Notes: generated by a model not told the origin, from the sequence alone. A DNA stretch of 44,831 nt from Agilicoccus flavus (GCF_014857905.1 NZ_JACYXE010000017.1:1-44831); one strand, 5' to 3'; positions 32,601-40,940 are shown, counted from the stretch's first letter. Program-made: numbers and translations.

Positions 32601-33919
32601 ATGGACGCAACCGAGCGCCGTTGGGTCCGACCCACGTCGAGCAGGCCCCCGGACGAGAAGCCTTTCTCCGGGCGGATGGAGGCGCGGCTGTGCGAGCAGG
32701 TGCTCGGCAACCGCCGCCACGGCCTGCCGATACCGGCGGCGCCCCCACCGGCCGATCCGGATCCTCGCGGGTTGCCGCGCGGGGTCTATCTCCTCGGGTT
32801 CTGCCTCTTCGCCATGGGCAGCGCCGAGTTCCTGCTCGCCGGGATGCTTCCGCTGGTCGCCGACGACCTTCACGTCCCGCTCGCCACCGCCGGCCTGCTC
32901 ATCACGCCTTCGCGCTCGGCGTCGTCGTCGGCGGACCGCCGTTCGCCGTGCTCATCCTGCGCCGGCCGCGCCGCACCGCGCTCGCGGTGACCCAGGCGGT
33001 CTTCGCCGTCAGCATCGCCGTGGGGCTGCTCGGCCCCTACGAGGTACTGCTCGCGTCGCGCGCGGTGGCCGGTGTCGCCTACGCGGGCTTCTTCGCCGTC
33101 GCCTCGGTCACGGCGATCGGCCTCGTCACGCCGGAGCGGAACGCCCGAGCCGCGGGGGTCGTCGTCAGCGGCCTCAGCGTCGCCATGGTCGCGGGCGGGC
33201 CGGCGGGGACGCTCCTCGGTCACCTCACGCAGTGGCGTGGGGGATTCTGGGTCGTCGTCGCCCTCACCCTGGCGGGGATGGTCGGCTGCCTCCTCGGCCT
33301 CCCCCCTGCGTCGCCGGGCGAACCGCGGACCGCACCGCGTGTGGGCGGTGAGCTCGCCGCCCTGCGCGATCGTCGGTTGTGGGGGATCTGGGCGGTCACG
33401 ATCCTCACGACCGCCGCCTACATGATGACTTTCCACTACCTCGCCGCGATGCTGACGGACGTCACCGGGCTGACCCCGGTCTGGGTGCCCGCGGTCCTGT
33501 CGCTCTTCGGGGTCGGGGCGTTCGTCGGGCTCTCCGTCGGCGGGAGGATCTCCGACGCGCGGCCCCATGTCGCGCTCCTCACCGGTGCCTCGACCATCGC
33601 GGCACTCTCGGTCGCGATGGTCGTCGCCGCGCACCACGCGTGGCTGGTCACGCCGGTGGTGATCCTGCTCGGGGTGGCGGGCTTCGTGCTCAACCCGGCG
33701 CTGTACGGCCGCGTGTTCGCCCTCGCCGCCGGTGCGCCGACCCTCGCCGGCGCGATGACCGTCTCCGCCTTCCAGCTCGGCATCAGCGTCACGCCGATCC
33801 TCGCCGGGGCGGCGCTCACCCGCGGACTCGGGCTCACCTCCGTGTCCCTCATCGGGGCGGTCCTCGCTCTCGCCGCCCTGCCCCTCGTGCTCGCCGATCG
33901 GCGAAGCCTCGCGAGGTGA
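32601..33919 (+). pseudogene. MFS drug-efflux-type transporter with one single-base deletion
   Basis: The N-terminal frame gives YLLGFCLFAMGSAEFLLAGM and LPLVADDLHVPLATAGLLIT, then breaks. The continuation (FALGVVVGGPPFAVLILRRP to the stop at 33919) is in another frame. One missing base at 32906/32907 (ACG|CCTTC for ACG-G-CCTTC) restores a 439-residue twelve-helix protein of the DHA1 family, close in pattern to AraJ/Cmx-like chloramphenicol or sugar exporters. ATG 32601 or 32676 may be the start; the first 55 residues are not membrane-like. It is divergent from the XRE-cupin regulator. It may be functional if the indel is a sequence error. Confidence 0.8.
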
Positions 33920-33920
33920 G

Positions 33921-33937
33921 GCCTGGCCCGGCCAGGC
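33921..33937. terminator. Hairpin after MFS gene
   Basis: GCCTGGC-CCG-GCCAGGC immediately after the stop codon. Confidence 0.45.
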
Positions 33938-34021
33938 GGACCGCCGCATGGAGCGTGGCGTGACGGCCTGCGCCGACCCGGGGCGTGCGCCGTGGCGCCG
34001 CGCTGCCGGGGCGTGCGCCGC

Positions 34022-34027
34022 TACTGT
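34022..34027 (+). promoter_or_regulatory. -10 box TACTGT of leaderless HTH_42 gene
   Basis: TACTGT, six nt, then GTG 34034; no ribosome-binding site. Confidence 0.45.
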
Positions 34028-34033
34028 GCCGGC

Positions 34034-35179
34034 GTGGACTACACGTGGGATGACCTCGCGGGGCTCGCGCTGGCTCGGCAGTTCCCGCAGGTCGACGGAC
34101 ACGAGTCGCAGTCCGTCGACGGGCTGCTGCGGCGGATCGGGCCGATCCAGTCCCAGACCGCGCGCTCGCCCTACCTGGCGCTCGCGGCCCGCCTGCCCGG
34201 CGTCGACCTCGAGACCATCGGCGCGGCCTACGAGTGCCACGCCATCGTCCGCGGCAGCACCATCCGCGGCACGGTGCACACGTCGACACCGCAGGACCAT
34301 GCTCTGCTCGAGGCGCTCACCCGTCTCGGCCAACGGACCCTGTGGGCGCGCACGATGCGCCTCGTCGACCGTTCGCTGGAGGAGCTGTGGGCCGGCATCG
34401 AGGACTTCGCCGCGCCCGCCTGGCGCACGCCGGCCGAGCTGGCCGAGCACCTCCGGTCGTGGATCGCGGCGCACGACCCTTCTGCGATCCCGAACCTCGA
34501 GAACGACGCGGGGCGCTACTTCGCGTTCGGTCACGGCGGGCTGCTGCGCCGACCGCTGTCCGGCGGATGGCAGGCCCAGGGTGCGCCCGGCTATCGCACC
34601 GCCGCGGTCGTGCTCGGCGACGCCGACGAGCGCGGGGCGCTGCTCGCCGACCGCGCCGCCGCCCTCGACCGGGCGGTCCGCCGGCACCTGAGCGCGCACG
34701 GTCCGGCGAGCCGCCACGACCTCGCCTGGTGGTCGGGCGTGGGGCTGCGGCCGGTCGACGCCGCGCTGGCCAGGCTCGCCCCCGACCTTCGCGAGGGCAC
34801 GGGCCCCGACGGCCGGGTCTACCACGACCTGGTCGCCGGGCAGCCGGCGCCGGTGGACCTGCCCGGCGTCCGGCTCCTGCCCGAGTTCGACGCCCTGCTG
34901 TGCGCCTACGACCCGCCGGCCCGGGAGCGGTTCGTCGACGCCGCCCACTACCGGCGGCTGTGGACGCAGGCGAACGGCATGATCCTCGCGCCGCTGCTCG
35001 TCGACGGGCGGATGACCGGGTGGTGGCGCCTGCCCGGTTCGGGCTCGCGGCGGCTCCTGGAGGTCTCGTGGTTCGCCCGCACCCGGCGCCCCCGCAAGGC
35101 CGAGTTCGACGCTCCCACCGCGCATCTCGAGGCGGCCTACGGGGTCACCGTGACCGACCTGACCCTGACGCGGGAGTAA
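34034..35179 (+). CDS. Winged-helix DNA-binding protein, HTH_42/AlkZ-like DNA glycosylase family
   Basis: A 381-residue protein of the HTH_42 superfamily. It carries the diagnostic QxQ catalytic motif at residues 39-41 (GPIQSQTARSPYLALAARL). Later segments are IVRGSTIRGTVHTSTPQDH, SRHDLAWWSGVGLRPVDAALA, LLPEFDALLCAYD and RLWTQANGMILAPLLVDGRMTGWW. Characterised members (AlkZ, AlkX/YcaQ) unhook alkylated bases or interstrand crosslinks, several as self-resistance enzymes for genotoxic natural products. GTG 34034 is chosen because TACTGT lies exactly six nt upstream. No antibiotic cluster is visible nearby, so general alkylation repair is more likely. Confidence 0.8.
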   Translation: MDYTWDDLAGLALARQFPQVDGHESQSVDGLLRRIGPIQSQTARSPYLALAARLPGVDLETIGAAYECHAIVRGSTIRGTVHTSTPQDHALLEALTRLGQRTLWARTMRLVDRSLEELWAGIEDFAAPAWRTPAELAEHLRSWIAAHDPSAIPNLENDAGRYFAFGHGGLLRRPLSGGWQAQGAPGYRTAAVVLGDADERGALLADRAAALDRAVRRHLSAHGPASRHDLAWWSGVGLRPVDAALARLAPDLREGTGPDGRVYHDLVAGQPAPVDLPGVRLLPEFDALLCAYDPPARERFVDAAHYRRLWTQANGMILAPLLVDGRMTGWWRLPGSGSRRLLEVSWFARTRRPRKAEFDAPTAHLEAAYGVTVTDLTLTRE

Positions 35180-35319
35180 TCGCGGCCCCGGTCGATGCCG
35201 GCGAGCGTGGACTCGAAGCACGACGGTGGTCGATGCGGGTGTCCGAGACGCAGGCCGCGCCCGAGCAGCTCATGACGGCCGGGGTCGTCTCGCGGTGAGA
35301 TCCCACCGGACGCAGAATT

Positions 35320-35332
35320 GTTAGTCACTAAC
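35320..35332. promoter_or_regulatory. Palindromic operator GTTAGTCACTAAC upstream of TetR gene
   Basis: A perfect 13-bp palindrome 21 nt upstream of the TetR start and 8 nt before a possible -10 (TACGGT, 35341-35346). Position and symmetry fit autorepression by the downstream TetR protein. Confidence 0.6.
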
Positions 35333-35353
35333 GTCACGCGTACGGTGGGGAAG

Positions 35354-35920
35354 GTGACCACGCGAACGGAACGGACGCGGCTGCGCATCCTCGAGATCGC
35401 GCTGCGGCTTTTCGCGGCGGAGGGATACGACGCGGTCCCCGTGACCCGGATCGCCGACGAGGCGGGCGTCTCGCACATGACGTTCTTCCGGCACTTCCCC
35501 TCCAAGAGCGATGTCGTCGTGACCGACCCGTACGACCCCCTCATCGCCGAGTTCGTGCGGGCGCAGCCCGCGGGCCTGTCCCCGCTCGAGCGGGGACGAC
35601 GAGGCATTCTCGAGGCGTGGAGCCGGATCGCGGACCAGTCCGACGTCGCCGACGACAGCGTGCGACTCCGGCTGGGCATCGTCGCGACCCACCCCGGTCT
35701 GCGCGCCCGCATGTGGGAGTCGCAGCAGGTCACGCAGCAGGCCATCGCGGCGGCCCTGGCCGACGGCGGGACCGACGTCCTCGAGGCCGAGGCGGTCGCC
35801 GGGGCGCTCATCGGGGCCCTGACCTCGGCCCTGTTCCTCGTCGGCGCCCACCCCACGCTCGGCATGGGCGACGCCGTGGCCGGGGCCATGCGGGCGCTGG
35901 ATCCCGGACCGCAGTCATGA
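35354..35920 (+). CDS. TetR-family regulator of the adjacent ABC transporter
   Basis: A 188-residue TetR repressor. The HTH is ILEIALRLFAAEGYDAVPVTRIADEAGVSHMTFFRHFPSKSDVV, followed by a helical ligand-binding domain to residue 188. I prefer GTG 35354, since TACGGT lies seven nt upstream (leaderless); an upstream TTG in the same frame would put the operator inside the gene. It overlaps the ATPase start by ATGA, forming a TetR-ATPase-permease operon. The ligand is likely the transported compound (inference). Confidence 0.87.
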   Translation: MTTRTERTRLRILEIALRLFAAEGYDAVPVTRIADEAGVSHMTFFRHFPSKSDVVVTDPYDPLIAEFVRAQPAGLSPLERGRRGILEAWSRIADQSDVADDSVRLRLGIVATHPGLRARMWESQQVTQQAIAAALADGGTDVLEAEAVAGALIGALTSALFLVGAHPTLGMGDAVAGAMRALDPGPQS

Positions 35921-36828
35921 CCCCGTCCCTCGTCCTCGACGGCATCGGCGTCGACCTCCGGGGCGGCGGGCGCCGCGAGAGCGTCCGAGTCCTCGACGAC
36001 GTCGACCTCGTCCTGCACGCGGGGAGGGTCCGGGCCCTCGTCGGCCTCAACGGCGCCGGCAAGACGACCCTCATGCGCGTCGCGCTCGGGATGCTCCGTC
36101 CCGACCGCGGGACCGTCACGCTCCTCGGTCGCCCGGTCCGCGAGGCCGGGGCCGAGGTGTGGCGCCGTTGCGGGCACCTCGTCGAGACACCGTTCTGCTA
36201 CCCGGAGCTGACCGCTCGCGAGAACCTCCACGCGGCGGCGACGCTGCGCGGTCTGACCGGAAAGGAATCGCGCCGGCGGGCCGATGCCGTCGCGCAGCGC
36301 CTGGGGTTGGGGCGGTGGCTCGACCGGCGGGCCCGCACCCTGTCACTCGGGACGAGGCAGAAGGTCGCGATCGGCGCCGCCACCCTGCACGCACCCGACG
36401 TTCTCGTCCTCGATGAGCCGGCCAACGCGCTCGACCCGAGGGCCGTCCTCGGGTTGCGCGACCTCGTTCGGGACCTCGCGGCCGGTGGTGCCGCGATCCT
36501 CGTCTCGAGTCACCACCTCGACGAGGTGGCCCGGATGGCCGACGACGTCGACGTCCTCCACGCCGGCCGCGTCGTGGGCACCCTCGCTCCCGGCGGCGCC
36601 GACCTCGAACGCCGCTTCTTCGACCTCGTCCTCGCGGCGGAGGACGAGCGGGCGGAGGGCGACCGGCCGGAGGGCAACCGATCGCAGGGTGAGCGGGCGG
36701 AGGGCGACCGGCCGGAGGGCGACCGATCGCAGGGTGAGCGGGCGGAGGGCGAGTGGCCCCAGGGTCACCGGGCGGAGGCCATCGCCGCAAGGCACTCGGC
36801 CGCCGGTGACGAGGCGGCACGGCCGTGA
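35917..36828 (+). CDS. ABC transporter ATPase with C-terminal pentapeptide-repeat tail
   Basis: A 303-residue ATPase of the multidrug/antibiotic (CcmA/DrrA-like) export class: Walker A GLNGAGKTT, Q-loop region replaced by HLVETPFCYPELTARENL, signature LSLGTRQKV, Walker B VLVLDEPANALDPRA, switch SSHHLDE. The canonical domain ends near residue 245. The last about 55 residues are a highly charged tail built of repeated R-x-(E/Q)-G-x units (RAEGD, RPEGN, RSQGE), probably disordered. ATG 35917 overlaps TetR by four nt; the stop overlaps the permease GTG by four. Confidence 0.88.
   Translation: MTPSLVLDGIGVDLRGGGRRESVRVLDDVDLVLHAGRVRALVGLNGAGKTTLMRVALGMLRPDRGTVTLLGRPVREAGAEVWRRCGHLVETPFCYPELTARENLHAAATLRGLTGKESRRRADAVAQRLGLGRWLDRRARTLSLGTRQKVAIGAATLHAPDVLVLDEPANALDPRAVLGLRDLVRDLAAGGAAILVSSHHLDEVARMADDVDVLHAGRVVGTLAPGGADLERRFFDLVLAAEDERAEGDRPEGNRSQGERAEGDRPEGDRSQGERAEGEWPQGHRAEAIAARHSAAGDEAARP
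36649..36780 (+). repeat. 45-bp tandem repeat (nested 15-bp units) in the ATPase tail
   Basis: Nearly identical 45-bp units at 36649-36693 and 36694-36738 and a third, partial and diverged unit. Each consists of three 15-bp subunits, so repeat number can change without breaking the frame. Confidence 0.85.
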
Positions 36829-37598
36829 CCGGCTTCGGTGCGGCGCTACGCGTCGAGGCGCTCAAGCTGCGGCGCTCCCCGGTGGCGTGGGTCGCCGGTC
36901 TCGCGGTCGCGGCCCTCGTGCCGCTCGCCTCCCTCGGGTTCCTCGCGCTGGCGCGTGGTGCCGCGGGAGGCCCCGCCGCGGCCAAGGCCCGTGCGATGGT
37001 CCTCGGCGACGGGTGGGTGGCGCTGCTGGGGCTCGCGGCTCAGCTCGAGGCGGGTCTCGGTCTGCTCGCGTTCGGGGTGGTCGCGAGCTGGTGCGTGGGG
37101 CGCGAGTTCACGGACGGCACGATCGTCGGGCTCTTCGCCCAGCCCGTCTCCCGCGGCGCCGTCGCGGGCGCCAAGGCCGTCGTCGTGTCGGCGTGGGCGT
37201 CGCTGGTGAGCGTCGCGGTCACGTTCCTCCTGATCCTCGGGGGCACGCTCACCGGTCTGCCGGTGCCCGAGCTCGGTCACGTCGTGCGACTGCTCGGCCT
37301 GGGGCTCCTCACCGCAGCCACGGCGCTTCCCGCCGGCTGGGCGGCGACGTACACGCGCGGCTACCTCGGCGGAATCGTCGCGACCCTGGCCACCGTGATC
37401 GGCACCCAGTTCGCCGTGGCCCTCGGCGCCGTGGCGTGGGTCCCGTGGGCGGCGCCGGCGCTGTGGGCCGGCGCCGCCGGCCCCGACGTCGCGGCCGGGG
37501 TGGCGCCCCTGCAGCTCGCGCTTGCGCTCCTCGTCGGGGCACTGGGCGTGTGGGCCACGTGCCGAGCCTGGGCACGGCTCCAACTCGGCCGGTCGTGA
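36825..37598 (+). CDS. ABC-2-type permease
   Basis: A 257-residue membrane protein with about six hydrophobic segments and the ABC-2 export pattern: FGAALRVEALKLRRSPVAWV before helix 1 and SWCVGREFTDGTIVGLFAQPVSRGAVAGAKAVV before the third. It pairs with the ATPase encoded upstream, overlapping by GTGA (GTG 36825). It presumably exports a drug or lipid under TetR control. Confidence 0.85.
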   Translation: MTGFGAALRVEALKLRRSPVAWVAGLAVAALVPLASLGFLALARGAAGGPAAAKARAMVLGDGWVALLGLAAQLEAGLGLLAFGVVASWCVGREFTDGTIVGLFAQPVSRGAVAGAKAVVVSAWASLVSVAVTFLLILGGTLTGLPVPELGHVVRLLGLGLLTAATALPAGWAATYTRGYLGGIVATLATVIGTQFAVALGAVAWVPWAAPALWAGAAGPDVAAGVAPLQLALALLVGALGVWATCRAWARLQLGRS

Positions 37599-37772
37599 CC
37601 CCCCGGAGTGCGCCGGGCGCCGAAAACCCGTCGACACCCTGCCCGGCGGCACCGGAGAATCGGAGCTGCCCGGTGACGCGACCGGTGCCCGACGAGAGGT
37701 GGTGTGACATGTCGACGACTGTCCGCGGCGTGCCTTCGACCCGCCGACCCTCTCGCCCCTGGAGCACCGCAC

Positions 37773-38651
37773 ATGAGCACCGACCCTCAGCAGCACCCGT
37801 CTGACCCCACCCCCGCGCGCCTCGACCCGCGCTTCACCTTCGCGTTCCACGAGTACGACGACCTCGCCGACGACCAACGCTGGTCGACGTGGGCGAGCAT
37901 CGAGCCCCTCCAGCGGGGCCCGGAGCCGCGCCCCGACTGGGTCGTCACGAGCCAGGGCGCGATCGACACCGAGCTCGGCATCCTCAAGACCGGCAAGGAG
38001 GCGGACGTCTTCCTCGTCGAGCGCGCCGACCCCCACGCCGATCCCCGCAGCCCCGACGCCGCCTGCGTCATGGCCGCGAAGCGGTACCGCAGCCCCGAAC
38101 ATCGCGCGTTCCACCGCAGCGCCGCCTACACCGAGGGTCGTGGCACCCGGCGATCCCGCGACCTGCGGGCCGTCGACGCGAAGAGCACCTACGGTCGGCA
38201 GGTGGCCGCCGGAGCGTGGGCGGCCGCCGAGTGGGAGATGCTGAACCGCTTCTGGTGCGAGGGGGTCCCCGTGCCGTACCCGGTGCAGATCGACGGCATG
38301 GAGATCCTCATGGAGTTCGTCGGCCACGGCCGGGAGGCGGCTCCCCGGCTCGCGCAGACCCGGCCCGATCGCGACCTGCTCGAGCACTACTACGCCCAGG
38401 TCACGGACGCGATGGCGGGCCTGTCCCGCGCCGGGATCGCCCACGGAGACCTGTCGGCGTACAACCTGCTCGCCGACGGTGAGCGCATCGTGCTCATCGA
38501 CCTCCCGCAGGCGGTCGACATCATCGGCAACCAGGCCGGTACCGAGTTCCTGCTTCGCGACTGCACGAACGTGTGCGCGTGGTTCCGCTCGCGCGGCCTC
38601 GACGTCGACGAACAGGAGCTCTTCGCCACGCTGCTCGCCCAGGCGTGGTGA
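37773..38651 (+). CDS. RIO-type serine/threonine protein kinase
   Basis: A 292-residue atypical kinase of the RIO1 group. It has the ATP-binding flexible loop LKTGKEADVFLVE (71-83), phosphate-anchoring K103 in MAAKRYRS, the catalytic loop HGDLSAYNLL (224-233) and metal-binding IDLPQAVD (242-249). The C-terminus DCTNVCAWFRSRGLDVDEQEL is family-typical. Bacterial RIO kinases are assumed to act in ribosome or stress functions, but their substrates are not established. ATG 37773 has GGAG upstream. It stands alone; 449 nt of mostly non-coding DNA with a palindromic element follow. Confidence 0.9.
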   Translation: MSTDPQQHPSDPTPARLDPRFTFAFHEYDDLADDQRWSTWASIEPLQRGPEPRPDWVVTSQGAIDTELGILKTGKEADVFLVERADPHADPRSPDAACVMAAKRYRSPEHRAFHRSAAYTEGRGTRRSRDLRAVDAKSTYGRQVAAGAWAAAEWEMLNRFWCEGVPVPYPVQIDGMEILMEFVGHGREAAPRLAQTRPDRDLLEHYYAQVTDAMAGLSRAGIAHGDLSAYNLLADGERIVLIDLPQAVDIIGNQAGTEFLLRDCTNVCAWFRSRGLDVDEQELFATLLAQAW

Positions 38652-38731
38652 CGCGCGCGTGACGATCCGCCCCGCCGGAACGGGCGAGCGGAGGGGCCGT
38701 CCGACCCGTCTCCGCCGTCGCGGCCGGCAGG

Positions 38732-38848
38732 GAAGAACCATTTCGGCCTGGTCGACGGCCCCCGCCCGGGCGGCCTTCGGACATCACTGCAGGTCAGCGT
38801 CCCGGGCCGCCGAGGCGCGGCGCACCGACCCGGCCGAAATGGTTCTTC
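38732..38848. repeat. Palindromic element, copy 2 (117 bp, 17-bp arms, conserved core)
   Basis: Arms GAAGAACCATTTCGGCC (38732-38748) and GGCCGAAATGGTTCTTC (38832-38848) are perfect reverse complements, AT-richer than the context, around an 83-nt GC-rich interior. CATCACTGCAGGTCAG at 38782-38797 sits at the exact centre and matches the core of the element at 29236-29353 in 14 of 16 positions, although the arms have no similarity. It lies in the 38652-39100 gap, where I see no gene; 38849-39100 shows nothing else. Confidence 0.8.
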
Positions 38849-39100
38849 GATCCTGGCTACGTGCCCCCGGGGCAGTCCACCCGGGCGCGCGAGTCTCGCG
38901 ACGTCACCACGACCGAGGCGTCCGTCGCCGACCCGACGCCGGCCCGGGCGTCACGCGCCGGTATCGGGTGGGCGGCCCCGGTCGACGCCGTCGTCGTCAC
39001 GTCGGGCCCAGGGAGCGCGTCAGGTCGGCCCCGTCGGGGCGGGCGCGGTGTGGTCGCGATCGGGCGGTCGCAGTCGGCCGAGGCGCGGGCGCCTGCCGCG

Positions 39101-39592
39101 TCAGTGGGGGAGGAGCTCGTCCGGCCGGTACGAACGAAGATCACGGAAGCGCGTGAAGTCTGTGTCGTACGTGACGACCGACCCGCGATGTTCGAGCGCC
39201 AGTGTCGCGAGGTGAGCGTCGTTGACCAGGTTGCCGCCCGCGCCCACGTGCGACAGCAGTTCCCTGAGGCGCGACCCGTGCGTCGCGGTCGGCTGGGCCA
39301 CCACGGCGCCGGGGCATCGTGCCAATCATTCAGGACACCCGTGGCCTCGTCGACGGAAAGGGGGCGCGCGAAGAGACCCGGCCGAGTCGCCAGTCGCAGG
39401 AAGGCCAAGGAGGCGACCCACGCGAAGCCGACGCGATCGGCTCCGGACGGCGCGTGGTCCAGCCGGCGGTGTGAGGCCTCGTGGTGCGGGAGGTCCTCAT
39501 CGACCGCGTAGAGCAGGACGTACCGCGACCGGGACGGCCTGGCCTGGGACGACGCTCGCCTCCGGGCCGTCGATCGCGTCGACGATCCTCAT
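39101..39592 (-). pseudogene. VapC-type PIN-domain toxin, disrupted
   Basis: ATG 39592 begins MRIVDA, the first PIN strand with its catalytic Asp, but is followed by 55 nt (39520-39574) unlike PIN sequence. The fold then resumes out of frame with YVLLYAVDEDLPHHEASHRRLD, and GFAWVASLAFLRLATRPGLF and PLSVDEATGVLNDW follow in the same frame. A missing C in the C-run at 39311-39314 causes a second shift. The last part, GAVVAQPTATHGSRLRELLS and GGNLVNDAHLATLALEHRG, then VVTYDTDFTRF, has the remaining acidic residues. An intact protein would be an Mg-dependent RNase. The ATG overlaps the antitoxin stop (ATGA). Confidence 0.7.
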
Positions 39593-39842
39593 GAGCCGGC
39601 GTTCAGGCGGCGAAGCAGTTCCTCGTCCTCGAGATCTGCGAAAGGTGCCGGGCCTGATCGAGGTCGACACGCGACGGGCCCATGGAGAACGTCCTCATCC
39701 GAAACGGTGTGGGCCCGACCTGTGCGGAGGCGCCGTCGCGGATCGCCTCGGTGAGGGCCTGCGTGACGGATTGCTGCCGCTCGGCCATGCGCCGACGCAC
39801 GATCTGCTCGGTATCGGCGTCGAGCGTGACGGTGGTCCGCAT
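39589..39842 (-). pseudogene. VapB-type antitoxin with a single-base deletion
   Basis: From ATG 39842: MRTTVTLDADTEQIVRRRMA, a ribbon-helix-helix start, then a helix and FRMRTFSMGPSRVDLDQARH, a toxin-binding tail typical of VapB. As given, the frame ends prematurely after RTRNCFAA at 39603. One missing base near 39635 would restore DLEDEELLRRLNAGS and a stop overlapping the toxin start, the standard VapBC layout. Since the toxin gene is damaged too, loss of the antitoxin tail is tolerable. Confidence 0.72.
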
Positions 39843-39965
39843 GGCCGACAGCATGGCATCGAGGCGATCGGAGGCCTCGCCGTCAGAGCGTCTCGCCCGC
39901 GCCTTGCCTGCGTCTCGCGGAGACCGCGCTTGCCGCGGCACGTCCAGGGGCGGACGCTGAGACGC

Positions 39966-40355
39966 ATGGCGATCCGAGTCGTTCGGCTGGGCAGTCCGCG
40001 CGCGCCCGACGAGGGGGTGCGGATCGGGACGGTCCGTCGGCCGCCGCGCGGGGTGCGCAAGGAGGAGTTCGGCACCCGCGACTACTACGACACGTGGCTG
40101 CCGGAGCTGTCGCCCTCGCCCGATCTCGTGACGCGGGCCCAGGCGGCCGAGACCGACCGGGACCGGGCCGCGTTCGCCCGCGCCTACCGCGCCGAGATGA
40201 AGGTGCCCGCGGCGCAGCACCTGCTCGGCCTCCTCGCGACGCTGTCGCGGCACACCGACCTCTCCGTCGGGTGCTACTGCGAGGACGAGACCCGTTGCCA
40301 CCGTTCGGCCCTACGCGGTCTCCTCGCCGAGGCCGGCGCCGAGCTGACGACCTGA
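39966..40355 (+). CDS. DUF488 family protein (short form)
   Basis: A 129-residue protein: IRVVRLGSPRAPDEGVRIGTVRRPPRG, then DYYDTWLPELSPSPDLV, and the Cys-containing end LSVGCYCEDETRCHRSALRGLL. CYCED-x3-CHR is the family signature shared with the longer DUF488 protein at 23973. Function is unknown; a redox or metal role for the Cys pair is inference. ATG 39966 has a GGGGCGG stretch upstream. It is divergent from the vapB remnant and 12 nt upstream of the GXWXG gene, so the two are probably co-transcribed. Confidence 0.85.
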   Translation: MAIRVVRLGSPRAPDEGVRIGTVRRPPRGVRKEEFGTRDYYDTWLPELSPSPDLVTRAQAAETDRDRAAFARAYRAEMKVPAAQHLLGLLATLSRHTDLSVGCYCEDETRCHRSALRGLLAEAGAELTT

Positions 40356-40367
40356 GGAGGTGCCCGC

Positions 40368-40940
40368 ATGGCCCTGTCGCCCTCGCAGGCGCGCGCCCGC
40401 CTGGACCGCGCCCGCAGGTCGGCGTCGCTGCCTGACGTGCTCGCCCTCTTCGACGCGCTGCCGGTCGCGCCGGTGGAGGCGATGCTCGGGTCGTGGGCCG
40501 GGGAAGGGCTGGCGACGGGGAACCCCCTCGACGGGTTGCTCGAGGCGTCGGGGTGGCACGGGAAGCGCTTCGACTCCGCCGACGACGTGCACCCACTCGT
40601 CATGGCGGACCGGTGGGGGCGGTTCGCGATCGACCCGGCGCTGCTCCCGCTCGGGGCCGTGACGCGCGGCCCCGGGTTCGTGCGGCGACCGGTCCTCGTC
40701 CGAGCCGGGCGGCCCGGGCTGCGGGCGCTGCGCACGAGGCGACCTGCGGCGCGCCTGCGGATGATGGAGTACCGCGGCGCCGCCACCGCGACGATGGTCT
40801 ACGACCGGCTCCCGATCCACGACCACGTCCGGCTCGTTGACGACGGAGTCGCCCTCGGGCTCATGGACCTGCGCGGCCTCGACGCGCCGTTCGCGTTCGT
40901 CCTGTCGCGGGAGGGTCGACCTACGCCGACCACGGGCTGA
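40368..40940 (+). CDS. GXWXG/DUF4334 domain protein
   Basis: A 190-residue protein. The N-terminal GXWXG module (about 15-75) includes LFDALPVAPVEAMLGSWAGEGLATGNPLDGLLEASGWHGKRF. The C-terminal DUF4334 module (about 130-185) includes RLRMMEYRGAATATMVYDRLPIHDHVRLVDDGVALGLMD. The pair is common in actinobacteria, with unknown function and a lipocalin-like predicted fold. ATG 40368 has GAGGAGG 7 nt upstream. Its 3' end overlaps the convergent hydrolase gene by 20 nt. Confidence 0.87.
   Translation: MALSPSQARARLDRARRSASLPDVLALFDALPVAPVEAMLGSWAGEGLATGNPLDGLLEASGWHGKRFDSADDVHPLVMADRWGRFAIDPALLPLGAVTRGPGFVRRPVLVRAGRPGLRALRTRRPAARLRMMEYRGAATATMVYDRLPIHDHVRLVDDGVALGLMDLRGLDAPFAFVLSREGRPTPTTG

Noticed and set aside
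36649-36780. Possible CRISPR array
   Set aside because: The 45-bp units are contiguous with no unique spacers and encode the in-frame tail of an ATPase; no cas gene is present.
38849-39100. Open frames downstream of the second palindromic element
   Set aside because: All are Arg/Gly-rich with no plausible start or homology; they look like chance frames in GC-rich DNA.
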